Source: Pseudosulfitobacter sp. DSM 107133
GTDB taxonomy: Bacteria; Pseudomonadota; Alphaproteobacteria; Rhodobacterales; Rhodobacteraceae
Length of the DNA: 64,000 nt
Assembly: GCF_022788695.1 (NCBI RefSeq)
Contig: NZ_CP085154.1
Location: 1,178,001-1,242,000 of the forward strand
Direction of reading: 5' to 3'
The position numbers were made by a program, and so were the translations under genes. Below the pieces are notes generated by a model. The model did not search any database, was not told the origin of the DNA, and worked only from the letters and a program-made list of their open reading frames with translations. Positions 1-9,611 of the stretch are shown in pieces (the stretch's first letter is position 1; every line of letters starts with the position of its first letter).

Positions 1-2
1 AC

Positions 3-47
3 AAACGTGATCGCAAGGCCTTGCGTCCGCACAACGTCAAACCCTAG
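3..47 (+). CDS. C-terminal tail of a gene entering from the left edge (unidentified)
   Basis: The frame beginning at base 3 is open to the window edge and ends in TAG at 45-47, giving the basic tail KRDRKALRPHNVKP. A gene running into pyrG from the left would be convergent with it, which fits the hairpin at 60-74. Fourteen residues are too few to name a family. The other two plus-strand frames were not excluded, so this is only a plausible end. Confidence 0.35.
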   Translation, partial: KRDRKALRPHNVKP

Positions 48-59
48 GGGCCAGGAACA

Positions 60-74
60 GGGGCCTCAGGCCCC
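60..74. terminator. Short GC hairpin between convergent genes
   Basis: Six perfect base pairs (GGGGCC/GGCCCC) around the loop TCA, five bases beyond the pyrG stop codon. No T-run follows on either strand, so it is a weak terminator or RNA 3' stabiliser at best. Confidence 0.4.
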
Positions 75-79
75 CGATA

Positions 80-1726
80 TCATACCAGTCGGCTGACCTC
101 TTTGGCGGCGCGCACGAAATCCTTGAACAGCGGATGTGGTGCAAAGGGTTTTGATTTCAGCTCGGGATGGAACTGCACCCCGATGAACCACGGATGATCC
201 GGCCATTCCACAATCTCGGGCAACCGGCCATCGGGCGACATGCCGCTAAAGCACAGGCCCGCTTTTTCCAGCTGCTCGCGGTACTTCACGTCCACCTCGT
301 ACCGGTGGCGGTGGCGTTCGTCGATCGTGGTGGTGCCATAGGCCAGCGCCACTTTCGAGCCTTCCTTTAGAACCGCATCATAGCTGCCCAGGCGCATGGT
401 GCCGCCCTTGTCGTCGCCCACCTTGCGGGTGACCTTGGCATTGCCTTGCACCCATTCTTTCAGGTGGTAGACCACTGGCTCGAACCGCTTCTTGCCCGCC
501 TCATGGTCGAACTCTTCCGAGCCTGCGGTCTCGATCCCGGCCACATTCCGCGCAGCTTCGATCACTGCCATCTGCATACCCAGACAGATGCCCAGATAGG
601 GAACCTTGTGCTCGCGGGCATATTGGGCTGCCTTGATCTTGCCCTCGGTGCCACGCTCGCCAAAGCCGCCGGGCACCAGAATGGCGTGGAAACCGGCCAG
701 AAGCGCCGCCACGTCGGTGGATTTGTCGAACACTTCGGCATCGACCCATTCAATACGCACTTTGACCCGGTTGGCCATGCCGCCATGGGTCAGCGCCTCG
801 GCGATGGATTTATAGGCGTCTTCCAGCTGGGTGTATTTGCCGACAATCGCAACCTTCACTTCGCCCTCGGGGTTGTGAACCCGGTCCGAAACGTCCTGCC
901 ATGTGGTCAGTTCGGGGCGCGGCGCGGGGCTGATCTGAAAGGCGTCCAGAACCGCCTGATCCAACCCTTGTTCGTGATAGGCCAGCGGCGCGTCATAGAT
1001 GGTGGGCAGGTCATAGGCCGCGACAACAGCCTCTTTGCGCACATTGCAGAACAGGGCGATTTTCTCGCGTTCTTTCTCGGGGATCGGTTGTTCGGACCGG
1101 CACACCAGAATGTCGGGCGCGATGCCGATGGATTGCAGTTCCTTGACCGAGTGTTGCGTCGGCTTGGTCTTCAACTCGCCCGAGGCCGCCAGATAGGGCA
1201 GAAGGGTCAGGTGCATGAAAATGCATTGGCCGCGCGGTTGGTCATGGCTGAACTGGCGGATTGCCTCAAAGAAGGGCAGGCCTTCGATGTCACCGACGGT
1301 GCCGCCGATCTCGCACAGCATGAAATCGACCTCGTCCGCGCCAATGTGCAGGAAGTCTTTGATTTCATTGGTAACGTGGGGCACAACCTGAATGGTTTTG
1401 CCCAGATAATCGCCGCGACGTTCTTTTTCCAGCACTGTGGAATAGATCCGCCCCGAAGACACGGAATCGGTTTGGCGCGCGGGCACGCCGGTGAAGCGCT
1501 CGTAATGGCCAAGATCCAGATCGGTTTCGGCGCCGTCATCGGTGACAAAAACTTCGCCGTGTTCAAAGGGCGACATCGTGCCGGGATCGACGTTCAGATA
1601 GGGGTCAAGTTTGCGCAACCGTACAGAAAAGCCGCGTGCCTGCAACAAGGCCCCCAGCGCTGCCGACGCGAGCCCCTTGCCAAGTGAAGAGACCACACCG
1701 CCAGTGATGAAGATATAACGCGCCAT
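80..1726 (-). CDS. pyrG: CTP synthase
   Basis: Makes CTP from UTP, ATP and glutamine, the last step of pyrimidine nucleotide synthesis, in the cytosol. The protein has 548 residues, the usual length. The N-terminal synthetase domain opens with [18 protein letters not shown], whose P-loop is characteristic of PyrG. The C-terminal class I glutamine amidotransferase has the nucleophile elbow GICLGMQ with Cys381 and the late VQFHPE motif carrying the catalytic His-Glu pair. The frame is open 18 codons further upstream, but the start at 1726 matches the family N-terminus exactly. secG lies upstream on the same strand, about 180 bases away, with a likely separate promoter in the gap. Confidence 0.97.
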   Translation of the reverse strand: MARYIFITGGVVSSLGKGLASAALGALLQARGFSVRLRKLDPYLNVDPGTMSPFEHGEVFVTDDGAETDLDLGHYERFTGVPARQTDSVSSGRIYSTVLEKERRGDYLGKTIQVVPHVTNEIKDFLHIGADEVDFMLCEIGGTVGDIEGLPFFEAIRQFSHDQPRGQCIFMHLTLLPYLAASGELKTKPTQHSVKELQSIGIAPDILVCRSEQPIPEKEREKIALFCNVRKEAVVAAYDLPTIYDAPLAYHEQGLDQAVLDAFQISPAPRPELTTWQDVSDRVHNPEGEVKVAIVGKYTQLEDAYKSIAEALTHGGMANRVKVRIEWVDAEVFDKSTDVAALLAGFHAILVPGGFGERGTEGKIKAAQYAREHKVPYLGICLGMQMAVIEAARNVAGIETAGSEEFDHEAGKKRFEPVVYHLKEWVQGNAKVTRKVGDDKGGTMRLGSYDAVLKEGSKVALAYGTTTIDERHRHRYEVDVKYREQLEKAGLCFSGMSPDGRLPEIVEWPDHPWFIGVQFHPELKSKPFAPHPLFKDFVRAAKEVSRLV

Positions 1727-1818
1727 GAGTTCGGATGCTCCCCGTGTTGCAAGTGCGAATTTTGGATGGACCAAAACCACCAGAATCGGCTGCGATTTTC
1801 ACAGCACCACGGGGCCTC

Positions 1819-1848
1819 AGTATAACAGATGATTTCGGTTCAAGGCAA
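1819..1848 (-). promoter_or_regulatory. Candidate sigma70-type promoter for pyrG
   Basis: Read on the minus strand, TTGCCT (1848-1843) is followed 18 bases later by TATACT (1824-1819), about 90 bases upstream of the pyrG start. The -10 box is good and the -35 box is fair. It is called by eye only. Confidence 0.4.
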
Positions 1849-1908
1849 GCCGTGCCGCAACATGATGTTGCAGCGCGGCATCTTGCCTCAAGGTATAGCT
1901 ATGTTAGG

Positions 1909-2271
1909 TCAGTCGCCCGCAGGTACCAGCGGCGCTTCGGCATCGCTTTGGGTTGGCGGGGTCAAACCGCCGGCGGGCGGTGCCAGCGGCGTGCTTTCCT
2001 GCGTTTCAGGTGCGGCACCCAGCCGGTCGATAACCGAAGAACCCGCGGCTTTTTCTGCGGCGATAATTGTCAGAGTGATCGACGTGATGATAAAGCCAGC
2101 CGCCAGAATCCATGTCAGCTTGCCCAATGCGGTCGCAGCTGCGCGGCCGGTCATGGCACCGCCACCGCCACCGCCCATGCCCAGACCACCGCCTTCCGAG
2201 CGCTGAAGCAGCACTACTGCAATCAGCCCGAGGGCCAGAATAAGGTGGATGATCAGGACGACGTTTTCCAT
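1909..2271 (-). CDS. secG: Preprotein translocase subunit SecG
   Basis: Small inner-membrane partner of SecYE that assists SecA-driven protein export. The 120 residues hold two membrane segments (about 3-22 and 52-72) separated by a glycine-rich loop with the family signature LLQRSEGGGLG followed by poly-Gly. The C-terminal tail of about 45 residues is rich in Pro, Ala and Glu, typical of alphaproteobacterial SecG. It lies upstream of pyrG on the same strand and is divergent from the nitrile hydratase operon. Confidence 0.92.
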   Translation of the reverse strand: MENVVLIIHLILALGLIAVVLLQRSEGGGLGMGGGGGGAMTGRAAATALGKLTWILAAGFIITSITLTIIAAEKAAGSSVIDRLGAAPETQESTPLAPPAGGLTPPTQSDAEAPLVPAGD

Positions 2272-2399
2272 GGATGCTCACGATGCTCACGTTCGGTTTT
2301 GCGGGTATCTATGCAAGTTTCGCAGGCGGGGCAAGGGCGCGTGGCCGGTAATGCCGAGCACACTGGACAAATGCTGCGAGTCGGCGTCATTGTGCGGCC

Positions 2400-3017
2400 A
2401 TGCCACATGACCATCACGAGCACGATCACCCGCATGCGCTGCTGCCACCTGACCCTGCGTTACGGGTCAAGGCACTGGAGACGATCCTGACCGAAAAGGG
2501 GTTGATCGACCCCGCGGCGCTGGATGAAATCATCGATACCTATGAAAACCGCATTGGCCCGCGCAACGGCGCGCATGTGGTGGCGCGGGCCTGGTTTGAT
2601 CCGGCGTTTCGCGCGGCCTTGCTTGAGGATGCAACCGCGGTTGTGTCCGGGCTGGGCTATTACGGGCGGCAGGGCGAACACATGGTTGCGGTTGAGAACA
2701 CGGATGACGTGCACAATATGGTCGTCTGCACCCTGTGCAGCTGCTATCCGTGGCCGTTGCTGGGGATTCCGCCGGGCTGGTATAAATCCGACGCCTACCG
2801 CGCCCGCGCAGTGCGCGAGCCGCGCAAGGTGCTGGCCGATTTCGGTGTGACCTTGCCCGAGGACACCGCCGTGCGGGTCTGGGATTCAACGGCCGAGGTG
2901 CGGTATCTGGTGATTCCGCAGCGTCCGGCGGGAACGGATGGCATGGACGAGGCGGCGCTGATGGATCTGGTGACACGCGATTCGATGATCGGCACCGGTC
3001 TGGCACTGAAGCCATGA
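2400..3017 (+). CDS. nthA: Nitrile hydratase alpha subunit, cobalt type
   Basis: Catalytic subunit of nitrile hydratase, which hydrates nitriles to amides. The metal-binding claw is VCTLCSC at residues 109-115 (Cys110, Cys113, Cys115). In this family Cys113 and Cys115 are oxidised to sulfinic and sulfenic acid. Thr in the second motif position marks the cobalt form (iron enzymes have Ser), and the following YPWP is canonical. The 205-residue length is normal. The first 12 residues ([12 protein letters not shown]) are unusually His-rich. It is the first gene of an overlapping operon with the beta subunit and activator; the beta gene starts 4 bases before this stop. No amidase is encoded in the window. 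Confidence 0.96.
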   Translation: MPHDHHEHDHPHALLPPDPALRVKALETILTEKGLIDPAALDEIIDTYENRIGPRNGAHVVARAWFDPAFRAALLEDATAVVSGLGYYGRQGEHMVAVENTDDVHNMVVCTLCSCYPWPLLGIPPGWYKSDAYRARAVREPRKVLADFGVTLPEDTAVRVWDSTAEVRYLVIPQRPAGTDGMDEAALMDLVTRDSMIGTGLALKP

Positions 3018-3691
3018 GCCGTGTCCACGACATGGGCGGACGTTTCGGTGATGGCGCGGTCATACCCGAGCCCGAAACCGAGGTCTTTCACGCCGACTGG
3101 CACCCGCGTGCATTGGCGATAACGCTGGCCTGTGGATCGCTGGGCCTGTGGAACATCGACACCAGCCGCCACGCCCGCGAACGGCTTGCACCCAAGGATT
3201 ACGCCGCCTTCAGCTATTACGAAAAGTGGATGGCAGGGCTGGCTGATATGCTGGTGGACAAGGGCGTGCTGACGCCCGGGGAACTGGAAAGCGGCCATGC
3301 CGCAGGGCCATCGCCCCTGGCGACCCGCAAAATGACCGCTGATGCCGTCGCCGGCGTTTTGGCGCGCGGCGGTCCGGCGGAGCGGCCCGCGCAGGTCAAA
3401 GCAGTTTTTGCCGCTGGCGATGCGGTGCGCACACGGCGGCACGCGCACAATGCATTCGTTGACGGTGGCCACACGCGGCTGCCTGATTACGCAGCAGGGG
3501 CGGTGGGGCGCATTGTGCGCCTGCACGGCCACCACGTTTTGCCCGACGCTGCCGCACATGGTTTGGGCGACCGGCCCGAACCCTTGTATGCTGTGGCGTT
3601 TCCGGCTTCGGAACTGTGGGCGCGCCCGGAACATCCGCGCGACGAGGTGGTGCTGGATCTGTGGCAAAGCTATCTGGAGCCTGCGACATGA
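3014..3691 (+). CDS. nthB: Nitrile hydratase beta subunit
   Basis: Non-catalytic partner that closes the active site of nitrile hydratase and contributes conserved arginines contacting the modified cysteines. The protein is 225 residues. It begins with the diagnostic [14 protein letters not shown], has the [10 protein letters not shown] helix near residue 75, and a C-terminal SH3-like barrel (GDAVRTR ... [11 protein letters not shown] ... [12 protein letters not shown]). Start and stop overlap both neighbours by ATGA, so the three subunits are translationally coupled. Confidence 0.95.
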   Translation: MSRVHDMGGRFGDGAVIPEPETEVFHADWHPRALAITLACGSLGLWNIDTSRHARERLAPKDYAAFSYYEKWMAGLADMLVDKGVLTPGELESGHAAGPSPLATRKMTADAVAGVLARGGPAERPAQVKAVFAAGDAVRTRRHAHNAFVDGGHTRLPDYAAGAVGRIVRLHGHHVLPDAAAHGLGDRPEPLYAVAFPASELWARPEHPRDEVVLDLWQSYLEPAT

Positions 3692-4002
3692 CCCGCCCTG
3701 AACCCGTATTTGAAGCGCCGTGGCACGCGCAGCTTTTCGCGCTGACGGTCTATCTGAACGAGGCGGGACGGTTCGACTGGCCTGATTGGGCTGCACGGTT
3801 TTCATCCACTTTGGCGCGGCACGGGCTGACCCGTGAGCTGAACGGTGGTGATGATTATTTTGCAGCCTGGCTGGAAACGCTTGAAACCCTGTTGGCTGAA
3901 AAAGGCTGGGCCGAAGCGGCGGCGGTGGCTGAGATGCGGGATGCGTGGAGGGCGGCATACCTGCGCACGCCACATGGGGATCGGGTGACGCTGGACGCCT
4001 GA
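3688..4002 (+). CDS. Nitrile hydratase accessory/activator protein
   Basis: 104-residue protein matching the small nitrile hydratase accessory family, which resembles the beta-subunit N-terminus and delivers cobalt through self-subunit swapping. Visible family features are EPVFEAPWHAQLFALTVYL at the N-terminus and the FDWPDWAARF and DDYFAAWLETLE stretches. The frame is open further upstream, but the ATG at 3688 overlaps the beta-subunit stop as ATGA and gives the family N-terminus. Position directly after beta supports the assignment. It ends one base before the convergent neighbour's stop codon. Confidence 0.85.
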   Translation: MTRPEPVFEAPWHAQLFALTVYLNEAGRFDWPDWAARFSSTLARHGLTRELNGGDDYFAAWLETLETLLAEKGWAEAAAVAEMRDAWRAAYLRTPHGDRVTLDA

Positions 4003-4003
4003 A

Positions 4004-4399
4004 TCACTCGTCGATGTCGTCCACGTCTGCCTGACCGGACAGCCGACGGCGCACCAGGCTCCATGACAGGCCGATGCCCAGAACCGCGCTGAGCGCCAGA
4101 AGCCCCAGCCAGGTGTTCATGCTGGTATTGTCAAGACTGAGCAAGTGCAGATCATACAGCACCCACAGGCCCGCGCCCACGACGGCCAGCACCAGTGCCA
4201 TGCCAAAACCACCAATAGAGCGCAGGGTGGCCCGCAGATAGATGATATAGCCAATCAGCAGAAGCAGCCCCACCAGAACGGCTATTGACAGGTTGTCGCC
4301 ACCATAATCTCGCACCCACCGCACATAGTTGAATTCGGTCGGATTATAGGTCAGTGCCAGCAGCAAAAAGGCTGCCAGCCAACGCGTGATAAAGCCCAT
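4004..4399 (-). CDS. Small four-helix inner-membrane protein (DUF6524-like)
   Basis: 131 residues with about four hydrophobic segments (roughly 5-17, 36-54, 62-82 and 93-112) and an acidic tail ending DVDDIDE. The start at 4399 gives MGFITRWLAAFLLLALTY. I recall this N-terminus from a small uncharacterised proteobacterial membrane family (DUF6524), but the assignment is from memory. The gene is convergent with the nitrile hydratase operon and divergent from purA. No function can be inferred. Confidence 0.7.
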   Translation of the reverse strand: MGFITRWLAAFLLLALTYNPTEFNYVRWVRDYGGDNLSIAVLVGLLLLIGYIIYLRATLRSIGGFGMALVLAVVGAGLWVLYDLHLLSLDNTSMNTWLGLLALSAVLGIGLSWSLVRRRLSGQADVDDIDE

Positions 4400-4585
4400 A
4401 GCGGCCTCCGGTGTCTGGTCTTTACCGGAATTGCCCAAATTCACCCCTTGTGTAAAGGGTGCAGGGTCAACAAACGCTCCCCGAGATTTCTTGGAATTAT
4501 GCGGCGCGGTCCACAGTTTGTGGTTTCGCGCCTGCATCGGGCAGACTATACCACACCCGGTTTGCAAACATAAAGGACCTGCATC

Positions 4586-5881
4586 ATGGCCAATGTCGTC
4601 GTTGTCGGCGCCCAATGGGGTGACGAAGGAAAAGGCAAGATCGTTGATTGGCTCAGCGAGCGCGCCGACGTCATTGCGCGCTTTCAGGGTGGGCATAATG
4701 CGGGTCACACGCTGGTGATTGATGGCAAGGTTTACAAGCTGAACGCGCTGCCTTCGGGTGTGGTGCGTGGCGGCAAGCTCAGCGTGATCGGCAACGGTGT
4801 GGTGCTGGATCCCTGGCACCTGATCAAGGAAATCGCATCGATCCGCGAGCAGGGTGTCGAGATCACCCCCGAGACTTTGATGATCGCCGAGAACACGCCG
4901 CTGATCCTGCCAATTCACGGCGAGCTGGATCGCGCGCGCGAAGAAGCCTCCAGCAAAGGCACCAAGATCGGGACAACCGGGCGCGGCATCGGCCCCGCCT
5001 ACGAGGACAAAGTGGGCCGCCGGTCGGTGCGTGTGGCCGATCTGGCCGACGAGGCGACGCTGGTGGCGCGTGTTGATCGCGCGTTGCAGCACCATGATCC
5101 GCTGCGCCGTGGTCTGGGAATCGACCCCATTGACCGCGATGCGCTGATTGCGCAGCTGAAAGACATCGCCAAGGAAATCCTGCCCTTCGCAGCCCCCGTA
5201 TGGAAGGTGCTGAACGAAAAGCGCAAGGCCGGCAAACGTATCCTGTTCGAAGGGGCGCAGGGTGCGCTTTTGGACATCGACTTTGGCACCTATCCCTTTG
5301 TGACCTCGTCCAACGTGATTGCAGGTCAGGCCGCGACGGGTGTTGGCATGGGCCCCGGTGCGATCAACTATGTTCTGGGCATCGTCAAAGCCTATACCAC
5401 CCGCGTGGGCGAAGGCCCGTTCCCGACCGAATTGCACGACGACGACGGTCAGCGGTTGGGCGAACGGGGCCACGAATTTGGCACCGTCACAGGCCGCAAG
5501 CGTCGCTGTGGCTGGTTCGATGCCTGTCTGGTGCGCCAGACCTGTGCCACCAGCGGTGTCGACGGCATTTCGCTGACCAAGCTGGACGTTCTGGACGGCT
5601 TTGAAACGCTGAAGATCTGCGTGGGTTACGAGCTCGACGGCGAGCGGATGGACTACCTGCCCACCGCCGCCGATCAACAGGCGCGCTGCACGCCGATCTA
5701 CGAAGAAATGCCGGGCTGGTCGGAATCGACCGAAGGCGCGCGCAGCTGGGCCGATCTGCCTGCCGAGGCGATCAAATATGTGCGCCGCGTCGAAGAGCTG
5801 ATCGAATGCCCGGTGGCGTTGCTGTCAACTTCGCCCGAACGTGAAGACACCATTCTGGTACGCGATCCGTTCGCTGATTAA
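4586..5881 (+). CDS. purA: Adenylosuccinate synthetase
   Basis: Joins IMP and aspartate with GTP hydrolysis, the first committed step to AMP. The protein has 431 residues, the normal length. The GTP-binding loop GDEGKGK is at residues 12-18, followed by the family motifs GGHNAGHT and [14 protein letters not shown]. The aspartate loop ([12 protein letters not shown]) and the C-terminal guanine-binding region are intact. Two short genes follow closely on the same strand and probably share its transcript. Confidence 0.97.
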   Translation: MANVVVVGAQWGDEGKGKIVDWLSERADVIARFQGGHNAGHTLVIDGKVYKLNALPSGVVRGGKLSVIGNGVVLDPWHLIKEIASIREQGVEITPETLMIAENTPLILPIHGELDRAREEASSKGTKIGTTGRGIGPAYEDKVGRRSVRVADLADEATLVARVDRALQHHDPLRRGLGIDPIDRDALIAQLKDIAKEILPFAAPVWKVLNEKRKAGKRILFEGAQGALLDIDFGTYPFVTSSNVIAGQAATGVGMGPGAINYVLGIVKAYTTRVGEGPFPTELHDDDGQRLGERGHEFGTVTGRKRRCGWFDACLVRQTCATSGVDGISLTKLDVLDGFETLKICVGYELDGERMDYLPTAADQQARCTPIYEEMPGWSESTEGARSWADLPAEAIKYVRRVEELIECPVALLSTSPEREDTILVRDPFAD

Positions 5882-5890
5882 GGGGGCCGC

Positions 5891-6112
5891 ATGGCGCTAA
5901 GCTACAAGGCACGGCGGCGTTGGTCGCTGATCATTCTGGTGGTGGGGCTGCCGCTGTATATCATCCTTGCGGTGAATCTCGTGGCGCTGTTCGACCGGCC
6001 TGCGATCTGGGTCGAACTGCTGGTATATCTGGGGCTTGGCGTCTTGTGGGCCTTCCCGCTCAAGGCCGTGTTCAAGGGGGTCGGGCAACCGGACCCCGAC
6101 GCGGAAGACTGA
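5891..6112 (+). CDS. DUF2842 family small membrane protein
   Basis: 73 residues with two membrane segments (about 13-31 and 40-57), basic N-terminus (SYKARRRW) and acidic tail (DPDAED). Length and layout match DUF2842, a small alphaproteobacterial family without known function. It starts 10 bases after purA, and its stop overlaps the next start as TGATG, so the three genes look like one operon. Confidence 0.8.
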   Translation: MALSYKARRRWSLIILVVGLPLYIILAVNLVALFDRPAIWVELLVYLGLGVLWAFPLKAVFKGVGQPDPDAED

Positions 6113-6483
6113 TGCAGGCATCTGCCCCGATCCCGATCCTGCGCAGCTTTGACGAAGCCAAGGCACGGGAATTCTACGTGGACTTTCTGGGCTTCGAAGT
6201 GGTGTTCGCGCATCGTTTCGAGCCCGACCTGCCGCTGTATCTGGGCCTGCGTATGGGCGATTGCGAACTGCACCTGTCCGAACATCACGGCGATGCATCG
6301 CCGGGGGCGGCGCTGCGTATCGGGGTGCGCGATGTGGCTGCCTATGCGGCTGAGTTAAATGCCAAGGAATACGGTTTTGCCCGTCCGGGCGTCCAGCGCC
6401 AGCCCTATGGCATGGACGATATGAGCGTGGCCGATCCCTTTGGCAACAGGCTGATCTTTTGCACCCCGGTGCCGGAAAGCTGA
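6112..6483 (+). CDS. Glyoxalase/bleomycin-resistance superfamily protein
   Basis: 123-residue vicinal-oxygen-chelate fold protein: beta-alpha-beta start (PILRSFDEAKAREFYVDFLG), a central strand with CELHLSEHHGD, and the closing PYGMDDMSVADPFGNRLIF that is typical of bleomycin-binding-protein-like members. These usually bind small molecules without metal. The substrate is unknown. The start at 6112 overlaps the previous stop (TGATG). Confidence 0.8.
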   Translation: MQASAPIPILRSFDEAKAREFYVDFLGFEVVFAHRFEPDLPLYLGLRMGDCELHLSEHHGDASPGAALRIGVRDVAAYAAELNAKEYGFARPGVQRQPYGMDDMSVADPFGNRLIFCTPVPES

Positions 6484-6496
6484 TCCTTCAAATGCC

Positions 6497-6524
6497 AAAC
6501 GGCGGACCCGTAGGCCCGCCGTTT
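6497..6524. terminator. Bidirectional hairpin between convergent genes
   Basis: Nine perfect base pairs (AAACGGCGG/CCGCCGTTT) with a further partial pairing inside. The AAA/TTT ends give modest U-tails on both strands. It lies between two convergent genes ending at 6483 and 6547. Confidence 0.6.
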
Positions 6525-6546
6525 CAGTCTCTTTCAGGCCTGGCAG

Positions 6547-8808
6547 TCAGCCCGCGGCGCGCTGGTCGGGCCGGAACCCGATGTCGCCCGAGACTGCAAA
6601 GCGCCCGCCCTTGATCTTTTCGATTTTCCCGGCCCGGAGCAGTTGGCCAAAGGAACGCAGGCTGTCTTCGCGGCTAAAGTCGGCGCCGACGACCTGACGC
6701 ACTTTGGTCATCAGTTGGGGACGCGAGAACTGGTCCCGCTCTTCCACAAATGCCAGAAACGCGGCGGCAGCTTCCAGAAGATCGGGCAGATCGTGGGCGC
6801 CCATGTCGTCGGCAAATTCGGCAAAGCTGTGTGCGCCGTTTGTGGTCTCTACTGCGGCAGGTGGTTGTGCCACGCGGCGCGGGGTCACGGGGGTCACTGC
6901 GGCGGGTGGCACTGAATTAACGCGCTGTTCCGCCACAAGCTTCAGCGGTGCAGGGCGCTGCACGTCGGGGCGGCGGCCAGCGTCGATGCCCCGGACTTCG
7001 GGGCGGCGCGGTTTGACCACATCAGCCAGATCGGTCTGATAGGCGCGCACTTCCAACGCAGTCTCGGCGATTTTGGCGCCAACGATCCCCTCGTCCGAAT
7101 TCTTTGCCGCCACGGCGGCGCGCAGATGGGCAAAGGCATCGCGGCGGCGCGCGCTTTCGGGCTCGCCCATTTCGGCATCGGCTTTGGCCATCAGACGGTC
7201 CATGTCGCCATCGTCGGCAGCGTCAAGCATGGCCGCGGCGACCCGCGTGTCCTCATCCTGTTCGATATCGTCCTTTTCAGCGGCGGTCAGGTCTGCCTCG
7301 ACATCAGCAAGTTCGCGCAGCAATGCGTCTTCGTCTTCGTCCGACAGGGACGATCTGACGGTTTTGTCTTCCTCGTCGTCGTCGTCCATCTCTTCAAGAT
7401 TGCCCTGGGCAATGGCCGCCTCAAGCTCGGAGCGTTTGACTTTGACGATGCGGGTGATGCGCGGGGCAGGGGCGGCTGCCGTGGCGTCCGCGTCATCCTC
7501 TTCTTCGACGATCATGATCTCTTCGTCGTCATCGTCGTCGAACAGGTTCATGTCGTCGCTGTCGTCCGGCAGATCGGCGCTGTCGTCGGCCAAGGCATGC
7601 GGGATTGCGGCTTGGGCGTCCGGCGTTTCCTCTTCTGCGGTCACATCGCTTTCGGCCAGGGCGTCGTCGTCTTCATCCGAGGCGCCGCGGTCCAGACGTG
7701 CGAGGATCGTCGCGACCTCTTCGTCGTCATCGTCCTCGATCATCGTCATGGAGTCGTCATCGTCCAATGCGGCGTAGACGTCGGCGGCAGCTTCGGCTGC
7801 GATATCTGCGGCGGAGTCTGTGCCGACAGGGTCGTCGGCTTCGTCCTCTGCCTGGTCCATCATCGCCTTCATCAGCGCATCGTCTTGCGCGGCGATCACA
7901 TCGTCGGCTTCGTCTTCGAAAGCCTCTTCGGCATGTGCTGCATCGGCGACCAGCCCTTCGGCGTGCTCGTCTTCGGAATAGTCCTCTTCCAAATCTTCGT
8001 CGTCAGCTTGCGAAACCACGGCGCGGATGCGTTCAAGTTTGGCCGCAATGCTGTCCGCATGGGGCACCACGCGGTCGCGGGCAGGTGTTGCAAGCTCTTC
8101 AGCGATTGCGATTTCAGGGGCGATGTTGTCCGCCGCCTCTTCAATCGCGTCTTCGGCCGTTTCTGTGTGGCTTTCGGCAAAGAAGGCTTCGGCTGTTGCC
8201 TCTGTTGCATCCATTTCTCCGGTCGCCACAGGCGCAAGCATGTCGCCGGCATTGGCATGATCAAAGGCGTCGTCAATGCCGTCAGGCGTTTCGGTCTCAA
8301 AGTCTTGCGCATCCGTACCGCTGTCGACGTCCTGAAGTTGGACAGCATCGGATTCGGGTGCCAGTTCGGGTGTATTCTGCTCGGCCACAGGCGCGTGGGG
8401 GGCAGCAACCGGCGCGGGGGTTTCAGCAACCGGCGCAGCAGCCTTGGCAACAGGGGCGACCGGCGCGGGTGCAGCCGCGGCAGCTTGAGGTGCAGCGGCC
8501 TCTTGCTGGTACGGTGTTGCCGGTGCGGCGGCTTCAGGCGCGGCCCCTTCGGGGGCCGTTGCGCTTAGGAAGATGCGTCCGTCATTGGTGCGTGCCTCGA
8601 CCCTTCGGGCAATCTCACGCTCGGCGATGCGCGCCAGCATTTCGGCATCGGGTTGCGGAGGTTCTGCGCCAAAATACCGGTCGTCGCTGGCCAGATCGCG
8701 AAAATATTCCGCAATGGCTTTCATTGTATGGAAAGAATCGTCAAACCCTTCCAACGTGCACGAGAAGGTGCCGTAGGAGACCGTTAAAATTTTATTGTTA
8801 CTCATCAT
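6547..8808 (-). CDS. Very acidic protein with conserved ends and low-complexity middle, function unknown
   Basis: 753 residues in three parts. Residues 1-80 form an ordered, probably conserved N-terminus (MMSNNKILTVSYGTFSCTLE, then FDDSFHTMKAIAEYFRDLASDDRYFG). About residues 95-560 are dominated by Asp, Glu and Ala, with many DDDDEE-type runs after a short Pro/Ala stretch. The last 95 residues (from about 658) look like a small winged-helix-type domain (SRPQLMTKVRQVVGADFS ... GQLLRAGKIEKIKGGRFAVS). No signal peptide or membrane segment is seen. Proteins of this layout occur in roseobacters, sometimes labelled CheA-like, but I see no histidine kinase motifs. The gene stands alone, divergent from thiN. 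Start is ATG at 8808 after AGAGGA; the next ATG follows directly. Confidence 0.85.
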   Translation of the reverse strand: MMSNNKILTVSYGTFSCTLEGFDDSFHTMKAIAEYFRDLASDDRYFGAEPPQPDAEMLARIAEREIARRVEARTNDGRIFLSATAPEGAAPEAAAPATPYQQEAAAPQAAAAAPAPVAPVAKAAAPVAETPAPVAAPHAPVAEQNTPELAPESDAVQLQDVDSGTDAQDFETETPDGIDDAFDHANAGDMLAPVATGEMDATEATAEAFFAESHTETAEDAIEEAADNIAPEIAIAEELATPARDRVVPHADSIAAKLERIRAVVSQADDEDLEEDYSEDEHAEGLVADAAHAEEAFEDEADDVIAAQDDALMKAMMDQAEDEADDPVGTDSAADIAAEAAADVYAALDDDDSMTMIEDDDDEEVATILARLDRGASDEDDDALAESDVTAEEETPDAQAAIPHALADDSADLPDDSDDMNLFDDDDDEEIMIVEEEDDADATAAAPAPRITRIVKVKRSELEAAIAQGNLEEMDDDDEEDKTVRSSLSDEDEDALLRELADVEADLTAAEKDDIEQDEDTRVAAAMLDAADDGDMDRLMAKADAEMGEPESARRRDAFAHLRAAVAAKNSDEGIVGAKIAETALEVRAYQTDLADVVKPRRPEVRGIDAGRRPDVQRPAPLKLVAEQRVNSVPPAAVTPVTPRRVAQPPAAVETTNGAHSFAEFADDMGAHDLPDLLEAAAAFLAFVEERDQFSRPQLMTKVRQVVGADFSREDSLRSFGQLLRAGKIEKIKGGRFAVSGDIGFRPDQRAAG

Positions 8809-8944
8809 GGTGGGCGTCCTCTGCGGTGCTGCAGGCTTTGGTATTGTTGAATGGCGCGGCCAAAGCGGCCCGAATCTGTGCCGAACACGGTATCATTTTA
8901 AGGCGACATTGTGATCTGTTTCCAAACAAAGGATTAATACCCCC

Positions 8945-9601
8945 GTGAGCACGGTGATTGTCGAGAGTGTGGCCCCAGTAACGCTGGTGGGCGGTGGTGC
9001 AGGCGACGTGTCGGACGTGACACTGGCGCGCAAGTTTGCCCCCGTCTGCGTCGCTGCCGATGGCGGAGCCGCGCTGGCCCTTAAGGCGGGTGTCATACCC
9101 GATGCCGTCATAGGCGATTTTGACAGTCTTTCAGCCAGTATACGTCAACAAATCCCGCCGGAAAACCTTTATCATATAGAAGAACAGGATAGCACGGATT
9201 TTGCCAAGGCTTTGCGCAGCATATCCGCGCCTTTGGTCATTGCCGTCGGTTTCACCGGCGCGCGCGTGGATCACCAGCTGGCGGCCTTGCACGTTATTGC
9301 AGCGTATCGGGCGCGACCGTGCATCGTTCTGGGGGCCGGTGAGGTGATCTTTCATTGCCCCGCTCAGGTGGCTTTGCCAATGGCTGAGGGGGATGTCGTA
9401 TCATTGTTTCCAATGCGTAAAGTGTCGGGCCGTTCGACCGGATTGCACTGGCCGATTGACGGGTTGGCCTTTGATCCCATGCAGTTAATCGGCACGTCGA
9501 ACCGGGCGACCGGACCGGTAAAGCTGTGGATGGACGGGCCGGGGATGCTGTGTATTGCGCCGCGGCGAATCTTGCCGGAACTGGTTCAAGCGCTGCTTTA
9601 G
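8945..9601 (+). CDS. thiN: Thiamine pyrophosphokinase
   Basis: Transfers pyrophosphate from ATP to thiamine, giving thiamine diphosphate from salvaged thiamine. The protein has 218 residues. Key motifs are CVAADGGAALAL, the catalytic VIGDFDSL, and EEQDSTDFAKAL, followed by GFTGARVDHQLAAL. The C-terminal thiamine-binding domain ends in the common GTSN motif. The start is GTG at 8945. The long gap to the divergent acidic-protein gene (8809-8944) must hold both promoters. Convergent with the DMT exporter, 10 bases apart. Confidence 0.9.
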   Translation: MSTVIVESVAPVTLVGGGAGDVSDVTLARKFAPVCVAADGGAALALKAGVIPDAVIGDFDSLSASIRQQIPPENLYHIEEQDSTDFAKALRSISAPLVIAVGFTGARVDHQLAALHVIAAYRARPCIVLGAGEVIFHCPAQVALPMAEGDVVSLFPMRKVSGRSTGLHWPIDGLAFDPMQLIGTSNRATGPVKLWMDGPGMLCIAPRRILPELVQALL

Positions 9602-9611
9602 GGTCCAGAGC

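Noticed and set aside
446..1687. Long open frame (413 codons) on the plus strand opposite pyrG
   Set aside because: It mirrors the codon structure of pyrG; no ribosome site, no family motif.
1735..1810. Possible tRNA 3' end (..TTGCAAGTGCGAA.. with GGACCA) between pyrG and secG
   Set aside because: T-arm does not pair, no anticodon arm or acceptor partner; a Leu tRNA near secG as in E. coli is not present.
7126..8948. Two overlapping long open frames on the plus strand opposite the acidic protein gene
   Set aside because: They arise from repetitive Asp/Glu/Ala codons read backwards and give Cys/Gly/Val- or Arg-rich low-complexity proteins.
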